Below, piece after piece: positions 1-6,164 of a stretch of 6,164 nt of DNA (positions are counted from its first letter, which is position 1; each line of letters starts with the position of its first letter). Source of the DNA: Micrococcales bacterium (GTDB lineage: Bacteria; Actinomycetota; Actinomycetes; S36-B12). The position numbers and the translations under genes were made by a program. The DNA is taken from assembly GCA_002728915.1 (NCBI GenBank), contig PBWE01000021.1, positions 82,255 through 88,418 of the forward strand, given 5' to 3'. Under the pieces are notes generated by a model. That model did not search any database, was not told where the DNA came from, and was given only the letters and a program-made list of their open reading frames with translations.

Positions 1-3000
1 AACTCCAACCCCGCGACGATCATGACGGACCCTGAGTTCGCCGACGCCACCTACGTCGAGCCCATCACACCCGAATACGTCGAGCGCATCATCGCGAAAG
101 AGCGCCCCGACGCCTTGCTGGCAACCCTCGGTGGTCAGACCGCGCTCAATACCGCCATCGCCCTACACGCGTCCGGTGTTCTCGAACGGTATGGAGTGGA
201 ACTGATCGGTGCGGACGTCGATGCCATCGAGCGCGGCGAGAATCGCGAGAAGTTCCGGTCGATCGTGGAGTCCATCGGCGGATCGAGCGCCCGCTCCATC
301 ATCTGCCACACGATGGAGCAGTGCGTCGAGGCGACGAGCGATCTGGGTTATCCCGTCGTCGTTCGCCCGTCGTTCACGATGGGTGGCGCCGGATCGGGTA
401 TCGCGTACGACGAGGCCGATCTGGAACGGATTGCCGGCGCCGGCTTGCAGGCCAGCCCAACAACCGAGGTGCTCCTCGAGGAGTCCATCATCGGCTGGAA
501 GGAATACGAGCTCGAGCTGATGCGCGACAAGAACGACAACGTGGTGGTGGTCTGTTCTATCGAGAACGTCGATCCCATGGGAGTGCACACCGGGGACTCG
601 ATAACGGTCGCGCCCTGCCTGACTCTCACTGATCGTGAGTACCAGCACATGCGAGATGTGGGTATCAAGATCATCCGCGCAGTCGGCGTGGACACCGGCG
701 GATGCAACATTCAATTCGCCATCAACCCGGCCGACGGACGCATGATCGTGATCGAGATGAACCCCCGTGTGTCGCGCTCGTCCGCCCTGGCATCGAAGGC
801 GACAGGTTTCCCCATCGCCAAGATCGCGGCACGCCTCGCGATCGGTTACACACTCGACGAGATCCCCAACGACATCACGCAGCAGACACCGGCATCATTC
901 GAGCCGACGCTCGACTACGTCGTCGTGAAGGTTCCACGCTTCGCCTTCGAGAAGTTCCCCGGAGCGGATACCACCTTGACCACCACGATGAAGAGTGTTG
1001 GCGAGGCGATGGCCATCGGCCGCAACTTCGCCGAGGCGTTGAACAAGGCACTGCGATCGATGGAGCGGCCGTCGGCTGTCTTCTCCTGGAAAGCCTCGCG
1101 CGACGCAATCGATGTCGCCGACCTCCTGGAGCGAATGAAGCGACCCCACGATGGACGTTTGACCCTGGTGCAGCAGGGGCTGTGGGCCGGGGCGAGCATC
1201 GACGCGGTGTACGAGGCAACCGGCATCGACCCGTGGTTCCTCGACCACATATGTCAGATCAACGAGATCGCCGATGCGCTCGCATCCGCGGAATCTCTGG
1301 ACCGCGAACTCCTCGTCATGGCCAAGCGAGAGGGATTCTCCGACGGGCAAGTCGCGCAATTGCGGGGCCTAAGTGAAGAAGAGGTCCGTGAGATCAGGCA
1401 TGCCTGGGGGATCCGCCCGGTCTTCAAGACGGTCGACACGTGCGCGGCGGAGTTCGAAGCGATGACTCCCTACCACTATTCCTCCTACGACGAGGAAGAT
1501 GAGTTGCAGCCATCGGACCGCGAGAAGGTGATCATCCTCGGGTCCGGCCCTAATCGCATCGGTCAAGGCATCGAGTTCGACTACTCGTGCGTCCACGCTG
1601 CATTGGCTCTCTCCGACGCCGGTTTTGAAACGATCATGATCAATTGCAACCCGGAAACCGTCTCCACGGACTACGACACCTCCGATCGTCTCTATTTCGA
1701 ACCCTTGACGTGCGAAGACGTCTTGGAAGTTGTCAATGCTGAGCAGCGACAAGGATCCGTCGTGGGTGTCATCGTGCAGCTCGGTGGCCAAACACCACTC
1801 GGACTGGCGCAACGCCTGGAAGATGCCGGTGTCCCGATTGTGGGCACCTCGCCGGCCGCCATCCATCTCGCCGAAGAAAGAGGAGCCTTCGGCCGCGTGC
1901 TGGCGGACGCTGGATTGCCGGCTCCCGACCACGGAACAGCGCGATCGTTCGACGAGGCGGCGGCTATCGCAGCTCGCGTCGGTTATCCCGTGCTCGTTCG
2001 CCCGAGTTATGTGCTCGGCGGGCGAGGAATGGAGATTGTGTATGACGATGCGATGCTCGAGAGTTACCTGCAGCGGTCTACCGAGGTGACCCGTGAACAT
2101 CCGGTGCTGGTGGACCGCTTCCTTGATGACGCGATAGAAATCGATGTTGATGCGCTCTTCGATGGCCACGACATGTATCTCGCCGGCGTCATGGAGCACA
2201 TCGAAGAGGCGGGCATCCACTCGGGTGACTCTGCGTGTGCCCTGCCACCTATGACCCTCGGGGAATCGGACATTGATCGCATCCGAACGTCGACACGTGC
2301 CATCGCGCAAGGCGTGGGGGTGCGGGGCCTGTTGAACGTGCAGTTCGCCCTTGCCCAGGACACGCTCCACGTCCTGGAAGCCAACCCCCGGGCTTCTCGG
2401 ACGGTGCCGTTCGTCTCCAAAGCCACCGGTGTTCCCGTGGCGAAGGCGGCGGCTCGCATCATGGCGGGTTCGTCCATCAAGGAACTTCGCGACGAGGGCC
2501 TGCTTCCCAGTGAGGGTGATGGGGGTGCCCTGCCTCCGGGCAGTGCCATTTCTGTCAAGGAAGCCGTCCTGCCGTTCGGACGATTCCACGGGGTCGATGC
2601 GGTTCTCGGACCCGAGATGCGCTCGACGGGAGAGGTCATGGGCATCGACGATTCCTTCGGGGTCGCGTTCGCGAAGTCGCAGCAGGCGGCTTACGCCGGT
2701 GGCCTCCCCACGCGTGGTGCCGCCTTCGTTTCGCTGGCGAACCGCGACAAGCGGGCGGCGGTCTTTCCCATCAAGCGCCTGGCCGACCTGGGGTTCGCGA
2801 TCTTTGCCACCCAGGGCACCGCGGAGATACTGCGCCGCAACGGTGTGCCCGTCGACGTTCTCCGCAAACAGCACGAAGGTCGCGGAAAAGATGGCACTCC
2901 CACCACCGTGGATGCGATCATGGCCGGAGATATCGACCTGATCGTGAACACTCCCTACGGAGTCGGACCCCGCGTTGACGGCTATGAGATTCGGACGGCT

Positions 3001-3180
3001 GCTGTGACCAAAGGAATTCCCTGCGTAACCACCGTGCAGGGCCTCAGCGCAGCGGTGCAGGGCATCGGCGCACTTTTCTCTGGTGAGCCGAATGTCCGAT
3101 CGCTGCAAGAGCACGGCGCACACTTGGCTCAATTGCGCGAGCAGTCGCGAGAGCAATTGCAGAAACAAGGAGGGATTTGA
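1..3180 (+). CDS. carB: Carbamoyl-phosphate synthase large subunit, 5' end missing
   Basis: It makes carbamoyl phosphate from bicarbonate, two ATP and ammonia channelled from the CarA glutaminase, for pyrimidine and arginine synthesis. The frame is open from base 1 (NSNPATIM) and 1059 residues are visible; against E. coli CarB about 47 N-terminal residues, including the first GAGPIVIGQ-type motif, lie upstream. In visible numbering, the first ATP-grasp half has [13 protein letters not shown] near 121-133 and [18 protein letters not shown] near 252-269. An oligomerisation region follows to about 505. The second half begins with [18 protein letters not shown] near 512-529 and has [12 protein letters not shown] near 666-677 and EANPRASRT near 793-801. 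From about 905 to the end is the MGS-like allosteric domain (ATQGTA, NTPYG), which in E. coli CarB binds UMP, IMP and ornithine. Both halves keep their key Glu and Asn residues, so it looks functional. The last codons contain the pyrK ribosome binding site. Identity is very secure. Confidence 0.98.
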   Translation, partial: NSNPATIMTDPEFADATYVEPITPEYVERIIAKERPDALLATLGGQTALNTAIALHASGVLERYGVELIGADVDAIERGENREKFRSIVESIGGSSARSIICHTMEQCVEATSDLGYPVVVRPSFTMGGAGSGIAYDEADLERIAGAGLQASPTTEVLLEESIIGWKEYELELMRDKNDNVVVVCSIENVDPMGVHTGDSITVAPCLTLTDREYQHMRDVGIKIIRAVGVDTGGCNIQFAINPADGRMIVIEMNPRVSRSSALASKATGFPIAKIAARLAIGYTLDEIPNDITQQTPASFEPTLDYVVVKVPRFAFEKFPGADTTLTTTMKSVGEAMAIGRNFAEALNKALRSMERPSAVFSWKASRDAIDVADLLERMKRPHDGRLTLVQQGLWAGASIDAVYEATGIDPWFLDHICQINEIADALASAESLDRELLVMAKREGFSDGQVAQLRGLSEEEVREIRHAWGIRPVFKTVDTCAAEFEAMTPYHYSSYDEEDELQPSDREKVIILGSGPNRIGQGIEFDYSCVHAALALSDAGFETIMINCNPETVSTDYDTSDRLYFEPLTCEDVLEVVNAEQRQGSVVGVIVQLGGQTPLGLAQRLEDAGVPIVGTSPAAIHLAEERGAFGRVLADAGLPAPDHGTARSFDEAAAIAARVGYPVLVRPSYVLGGRGMEIVYDDAMLESYLQRSTEVTREHPVLVDRFLDDAIEIDVDALFDGHDMYLAGVMEHIEEAGIHSGDSACALPPMTLGESDIDRIRTSTRAIAQGVGVRGLLNVQFALAQDTLHVLEANPRASRTVPFVSKATGVPVAKAAARIMAGSSIKELRDEGLLPSEGDGGALPPGSAISVKEAVLPFGRFHGVDAVLGPEMRSTGEVMGIDDSFGVAFAKSQQAAYAGGLPTRGAAFVSLANRDKRAAVFPIKRLADLGFAIFATQGTAEILRRNGVPVDVLRKQHEGRGKDGTPTTVDAIMAGDIDLIVNTPYGVGPRVDGYEIRTAAVTKGIPCVTTVQGLSAAVQGIGALFSGEPNVRSLQEHGAHLAQLREQSREQLQKQGGI
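3168..3174 (+). promoter_or_regulatory. Shine-Dalgarno site of pyrK
   Basis: AGGAGGG lies inside the last codons of carB. The AGGAGG core ends 6 bases before the ATG at 3180, ideal spacing, but only 3 bases before the alternative TTG at 3177. This decides the pyrK start in favour of ATG 3180. Confidence 0.85.
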
Positions 3181-4037
3181 TGGTCCAGCAGATCAAATCC
3201 GAAGTGCTGGACAACCGTCGAGTCGGGGACTACCACGTTCTTTCCCTCACTGCCCCGGGGATAGCTGAGAGCGCTCAACCAGGTCACTTCGTTACCATCG
3301 CTATGGGCGGTGAAGAGTCGAGCATGGTGCTGCGACGGGCATTCGCGATTCACCAGGTGGCTTCGCGGGGCGTCTACGGAGGGACCCTGGACATTGCGAT
3401 CTCCGTCGCCGGCACAGGAACCGAGTGGCTCGCGCGCAAGCGGCGCCACGATGTTCTCAACATCGTGGGTCCCCTCGGTCAACCCTTCTCCCTTCCCAAG
3501 CAGGGGGTCTCCTGTGTTCTGGTCGGTGGAGGTTACGGCAGCGCACCGATGTTCATATTGGCTCAATCTCTGCGCGAGCGCGGTTGCCGCGTTGACGTGG
3601 TCATTGGTGCTTCGACCGAAGACAGATTGTTCGGTGTGCTGGAGTTGAAGCGGTTGGCGTCTGCGTTGACCATCACCACCGATGACGGAAGCACCGGTGT
3701 TCGTGGAAAAGTGACCGATGTGCTCAATGATGTTCTGCAGCGCGCAGGCGCCGATGTGGTGTACGCGTGCGGACCCATGCCCATGTTGTCCGAAGTTGCC
3801 CGCATCTCGACGAAGCAGCGCGTGTACAGCGAGTGCGCAGTGGAAGAAGCGATGGCGTGCGGCATTGGTGTGTGCATGACGTGTGTTCTCCCGGTCATCG
3901 GGTCAGACGGCGCGACCCGCATGGTTCGATCCTGCGTCGAGGGCCCGGTATTTCGTGGTGACCGAGTGCGCTGGCGAGACATCAACACCATTCCGGCCGA
4001 CGCCATCGGGGCCCCGGATAGCGGCGGTGAATCGTGA
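3180..4037 (+). CDS. pyrK: Dihydroorotate dehydrogenase B, electron-transfer subunit
   Basis: The 285-residue cytosolic iron-sulfur flavoprotein passes electrons from the FMN of PyrD through its [2Fe-2S] cluster and FAD to NAD+. Residues 1-105 form the FAD-binding barrel, with the flavin motif LRRAFAIH at 51-58. The NAD-binding part has GGGYGSAP at 116-123 and CGPMPML at 197-203. Four cysteines in the pattern Cx4CxxCx16C (C227, C232, C235, C252) match the PyrK [2Fe-2S] ligands. Residues after about 265 form a short, less conserved tail. Start choice: ATG 3180 shares one base with the carB stop (TGATG) and has a well-placed AGGAGG; TTG 3177 is too close to that site. The pyrD start overlaps its end by four bases, as expected for two subunits of one complex. 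One oddity is Ala56 where flavin reductases of this superfamily usually have Ser or Thr (RxxS/T). The family is clear from the cluster motif and the neighbouring pyrD. Confidence 0.95.
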   Translation: MVQQIKSEVLDNRRVGDYHVLSLTAPGIAESAQPGHFVTIAMGGEESSMVLRRAFAIHQVASRGVYGGTLDIAISVAGTGTEWLARKRRHDVLNIVGPLGQPFSLPKQGVSCVLVGGGYGSAPMFILAQSLRERGCRVDVVIGASTEDRLFGVLELKRLASALTITTDDGSTGVRGKVTDVLNDVLQRAGADVVYACGPMPMLSEVARISTKQRVYSECAVEEAMACGIGVCMTCVLPVIGSDGATRMVRSCVEGPVFRGDRVRWRDINTIPADAIGAPDSGGES

Positions 4038-5107
4038 GCGCAGTTTTCGTCGCTGGCGGTGACCCAGACCGCCGTCAACCGATCGAGCAAGCCGACACCG
4101 GCGTCGAACTTGCCGGGATTGGCTTGCCTAGCCCCGTCTTGACGGCGAGTGGATGTGCGGCGGCGGGTCGAGAGTTGGATGCGTTCTTCGATATCACCGA
4201 ACTTGGCGCGATTGTCACCAAGAGCATCATGCTGAAACCGCGGGCCGGACGAGCAACGCCGCGCATGTCTGAGACTCCGAGCGGCATGCTCAATTCGATT
4301 GGGCTGCAAGGCCCCGGGATAGATGCCTTCATCGGGAACGATCTCGCTTGGCTCAACGAGCGCGGGGCCCGCACGATCGTGTCCATCGCGGGGGAGACGG
4401 TGGAGGAGTACGGGCGTTTGGCCGCCAAGTTACGCAGCTCCGGTGGGTTCGACGCCATCGAAGTCAACATCTCCTGCCCCAATGTTGCCGATCGTGGCCA
4501 AGTTTTCGCGTGTCGAGCGGAGTCTGCAGCTCAGGTGGTGCAAACGGTCCGTCGAAGCACCGATTCGCGGATCCCGATTTTTGCGAAGTTGTCTCCGGAT
4601 GTGACAGACATCGTCGAAATCGCTGACGCGGTCATTCGTGCCGGGGCCACGGGCCTGTCCTTGATCAACACGTTGCTCGGCCTGGTAATCGACACGACCA
4701 CCATGCGCCCGACGCTGGCGGGAACAACCGGTGGGCTCTCCGGGCCGGCTATCCGCCCGGTCGCTCTGCGTTGCGTCTGGCAGGTGCATCACGCTTTTCC
4801 CACCATCCCGATCATCGGAATGGGAGGTATCCGATCCGGTCGAGACGCCCTGGAATTCCTGCTCGCCGGAGCCACCGCGGTATCGGTGGGCACGGCTGTC
4901 TTCCACGACCCGAGCGCGCCAAGTCGTATCCATACAGAACTTGCACGAGAGGTGCGGGCGCGAGGATTCGATCGCGTGCAGGACGTGATCGGATTCGCAC
5001 ATCGCGCGGATGACAGCGACGGCCCCGCGCCTGCGAGCGCGCAGCACGCCACACCTGCACCCCAGGAAACGAGCTCACTGGAGGATTGGGATTTCATCAC
5101 CGAGTAA
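4034..5107 (+). CDS. pyrD: Dihydroorotate dehydrogenase, class 1B catalytic subunit
   Basis: The FMN-containing TIM-barrel subunit oxidises dihydroorotate to orotate in the cytosol. Assignment to class 1B rests on NISCPNV at 145-151 with Cys148 as the catalytic base (class 2 enzymes use Ser), and on pyrK immediately upstream. Other family motifs are ASGC at 38-41, VTK at 61-63, SGMLNSIGLQGPG at 83-95, AKLSPD at 184-189, INTLLG at 211-216, GGLSGPAI at 233-240 and GMGGI at 262-266. Class 1B proteins are usually about 305-311 residues. This one has 357, with about 23 extra residues before the barrel and an Ala/Pro-rich tail from about 325 that ends in an acidic segment, LEDWDFITE. The start is GTG 4034, overlapping the pyrK stop as GTGA. 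Only a weak GGTGA precedes it, so translational coupling is likely. The next possible in-frame start, TTG at 4124, would remove the first barrel strand. Function is secure; the role of the tails is unknown. Confidence 0.96.
   Translation: MSAVFVAGGDPDRRQPIEQADTGVELAGIGLPSPVLTASGCAAAGRELDAFFDITELGAIVTKSIMLKPRAGRATPRMSETPSGMLNSIGLQGPGIDAFIGNDLAWLNERGARTIVSIAGETVEEYGRLAAKLRSSGGFDAIEVNISCPNVADRGQVFACRAESAAQVVQTVRRSTDSRIPIFAKLSPDVTDIVEIADAVIRAGATGLSLINTLLGLVIDTTTMRPTLAGTTGGLSGPAIRPVALRCVWQVHHAFPTIPIIGMGGIRSGRDALEFLLAGATAVSVGTAVFHDPSAPSRIHTELAREVRARGFDRVQDVIGFAHRADDSDGPAPASAQHATPAPQETSSLEDWDFITE
5080..5084 (+). promoter_or_regulatory. Shine-Dalgarno site, probably of pyrF
   Basis: GGAGG sits inside the last codons of pyrD. 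It ends 6 bases before the ATT at 5091, which is in the pyrF frame. No ATG, GTG or TTG lies at a usable distance in that frame. The spacing suggests it serves pyrF with a non-standard AUU start. The alternative is a chance match, since the same bases also encode the PyrD tail. Confidence 0.6.
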
Positions 5108-5840
5108 TCCGAGGCAGAGCACCGAACAAGCGGCTCCGTACATCGCGCCCATCGCGGTCGCCCTCGATGCGCCCGATATTTCAACGCTGACCTCCTGGGC
5201 CGCCAGCGTTGCGCCGCATGTTCGATGCCTCAAGGTTGGATTGGAAGCCTTCTGTCGGGATGGTCATCGCAGTGTTCTTGCCGCCCGAGATGCTGCGCGG
5301 GATGCCGATCACCAGGACATCTCGATCTTCTTGGATCTGAAGTTGCACGACATACCGGCGACCGTTGCCGGGGCCGCCCGAGTTGTCGCGCCGCTCGCAC
5401 CGACGTATCTGACGGTGCACGCTTCGGGAGGTCCGCAGATGGTGCACGCGGCCGTCGAGGCGCTACCGGACACCCGGGTGACGGCGGTGACCCTCTTGAC
5501 GAGTTTGGATCAGGCATCTGCCCGAGAATTGGGAATCTCCGGTTCGCCTTCGGACATCGTCGCCCGGTGGGCAGCCACTGCGGTCGACGCTGGCGCCCGG
5601 GCGCTGGTCTGCTCGCCCCACGAGGTGCCCCGGCTGCGATCGAGCGTTCCATCGGAAATCCACCTCATCACCCCCGGAATCAGACCGGCGGGGGCGAGCG
5701 CGCACGATCAGCGCCGCGCATCGACGCCGGCGCAAGCGCTCGCCGACGGATCGGATCTCTTGGTCATCGGGCGGCCCATCACGGGAGAGCCAGACCCACG
5801 AGCAGCGGCAATTGCCATCGCAGAAGAATGTAGAACCTGA
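5091..5840 (+). CDS. pyrF: Orotidine 5'-phosphate decarboxylase
   Basis: It converts OMP to UMP, the last step of the pathway, as a cytosolic dimer of TIM barrels. The coordinates assume a start at ATT 5091, giving 249 residues; the family form typified by E. coli and Bacillus is about 230-245. In this numbering ALDAPD carries substrate-binding D26, KVGLE carries K48, and DLKLHDIP carries D82, K84 and D87. K48, D82, K84 and D87 form the catalytic Lys-Asp-Lys-Asp tetrad. TVHASGG lies at 108-114, TPGIRP at 194-199 and IGRPI at 226-230, with Arg228 the likely phosphate ligand. The start is uncertain. The only standard start codon upstream of the conserved core is ATG 5010, which would overlap pyrD by 98 bases, add 27 residues unlike the family and lack a ribosome site. 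ATT 5091 has GGAGG at 6-base spacing. The end overlaps gmk by one base. Function is very secure, the start moderately so. Confidence 0.93.
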   Translation: MSSPSNPRQSTEQAAPYIAPIAVALDAPDISTLTSWAASVAPHVRCLKVGLEAFCRDGHRSVLAARDAARDADHQDISIFLDLKLHDIPATVAGAARVVAPLAPTYLTVHASGGPQMVHAAVEALPDTRVTAVTLLTSLDQASARELGISGSPSDIVARWAATAVDAGARALVCSPHEVPRLRSSVPSEIHLITPGIRPAGASAHDQRRASTPAQALADGSDLLVIGRPITGEPDPRAAAIAIAEECRT

Positions 5841-6164
5841 TGAGCGAATCCGTCGGCGAAAGCCCTGCACCACTCGTCGTGGTCAGCGGTCCATCCGGCG
5901 TCGGTAAGAGCACGGTGGTTGCCGAGGTGCTTCGTCGCCGTCCATCGGTGTGGCTGTCGGTATCGGCGACAACCCGACAACCTCGCCCGGGAGAAACCGA
6001 CGGAGTCGAGTACACCTTCCACACCCGGGAGTCGTTCGATCAACTGGCCGCCGAAGGCGGCCTGCTTGAGTGGGCGGAGTTCGCGGGCAATCGATACGGC
6101 ACCCCTCGCGCGCAGGTCCACGCCCACCGGATGGCGGGAACGCCGGTGCTGTTGGAAATCGAGG
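5840..6164 (+). CDS. gmk: Guanylate kinase, 3' end missing
   Basis: It phosphorylates GMP to GDP with ATP. The first 108 residues are visible; the family is usually about 190-210 long, so roughly half lies beyond the right edge. The P-loop GPSGVGKST is at 17-25. [13 protein letters not shown] at 40-52 contains the conserved GMP-binding segment (S42, R46, R49). DGVEYTF is at 54-60, and E77, E80 and RYGTP at 85-89 complete the usual GMP-site landmarks. The visible part ends in LLEIE, where a nucleotide-binding acidic strand is expected. The ATG shares one base with the pyrF stop (TGATG). I see no strong ribosome site before it, only A/G-rich sequence about a dozen bases upstream, so initiation probably depends on ribosomes finishing pyrF. 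In many Actinomycetota gmk is followed by rpoZ and coaBC; that cannot be checked here. Confidence 0.96.
   Translation, partial: MSESVGESPAPLVVVSGPSGVGKSTVVAEVLRRRPSVWLSVSATTRQPRPGETDGVEYTFHTRESFDQLAAEGGLLEWAEFAGNRYGTPRAQVHAHRMAGTPVLLEIE

Noticed and set aside
702..1376. A 224-codon + strand open frame in another frame within carB
   Set aside because: It is highly Arg-rich with no family motifs and lies wholly inside conserved carB sequence, so it is a frame shadow.
1369..3168. A 599-codon open frame on the minus strand opposite carB
   Set aside because: It is antisense to an unmistakable CarB and its translation is rich in Arg, His, Gly and Asp with no recognisable domain. Long antisense open frames are common opposite GC-rich codons.
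3177..3179. TTG at 3177 as the pyrK start
   Set aside because: It is only 3 bases from the AGGAGG core, whereas the adjacent ATG at 3180 has a 6-base spacing and a stronger codon.
5010..5012. ATG at 5010 as the pyrF start
   Set aside because: It lacks a ribosome site, overlaps pyrD by 98 bases and adds a 27-residue extension not typical of the family. It is not fully excluded because the alternative is a rare ATT start.
5830..5860. A terminator or promoter between pyrF and gmk
   Set aside because: The genes overlap by one base and I saw no GC-rich hairpin followed by a T run, nor a convincing pair of promoter boxes.
5463..5873. Minus-strand open frames opposite pyrF and gmk
   Set aside because: The sense frames carry the full catalytic motifs of PyrF and the P-loop of Gmk; the antisense translations are low in recognisable structure.

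Overview
The window is a piece of a high-GC (by eye roughly 60%) bacterial chromosome. It carries the downstream part of a pyrimidine-biosynthesis operon running into a guanylate kinase gene. All five genes lie on the + strand, and no noncoding gap separates any of them. The CarB style, the GC-rich third codon positions and the pyr-to-gmk junction suggest Actinomycetota. Propionibacteriales or a neighbouring order is my best guess, by inference only, because no database search was possible.

Layout: carB (large subunit of carbamoyl-phosphate synthase, about 47 N-terminal residues lying before base 1) ends at 3180. pyrK (FAD/[2Fe-2S] electron-transfer subunit of dihydroorotate dehydrogenase) follows at 3180-4037, then pyrD (class 1B catalytic subunit) at 4034-5107, pyrF (OMP decarboxylase) at about 5091-5840, and gmk (guanylate kinase) from 5840 past the right edge. 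Every junction overlaps by 1 to 17 bases, which fits one polycistronic message with translational coupling. No promoter, terminator, RNA gene, mobile element, repeat array or CRISPR is visible, and no stretch over 300 bases lacks a gene.

How the genes work together: CarB makes carbamoyl phosphate, the first committed precursor. PyrB and PyrC, not in this window, would carry it to dihydroorotate. PyrD with PyrK oxidises that to orotate using NAD+. PyrE, also not in this window, makes OMP, and PyrF decarboxylates OMP to UMP. Gmk supplies GDP on the purine side.

Most of the content is core metabolism, and I do not see an undescribed system. The points worth a second look are: the apparent absence of a usable ATG/GTG/TTG start for pyrF, with a strong Shine-Dalgarno placed before an ATT codon; a Bacillus-like carB-pyrK-pyrD-pyrF order, with the short enteric/Bacillus-type PyrF, joined to an actinobacterial-style gmk; no mihF gene between pyrF and gmk; a Ser-to-Ala change in the PyrK flavin motif; and an unusual C-terminal tail on PyrD.
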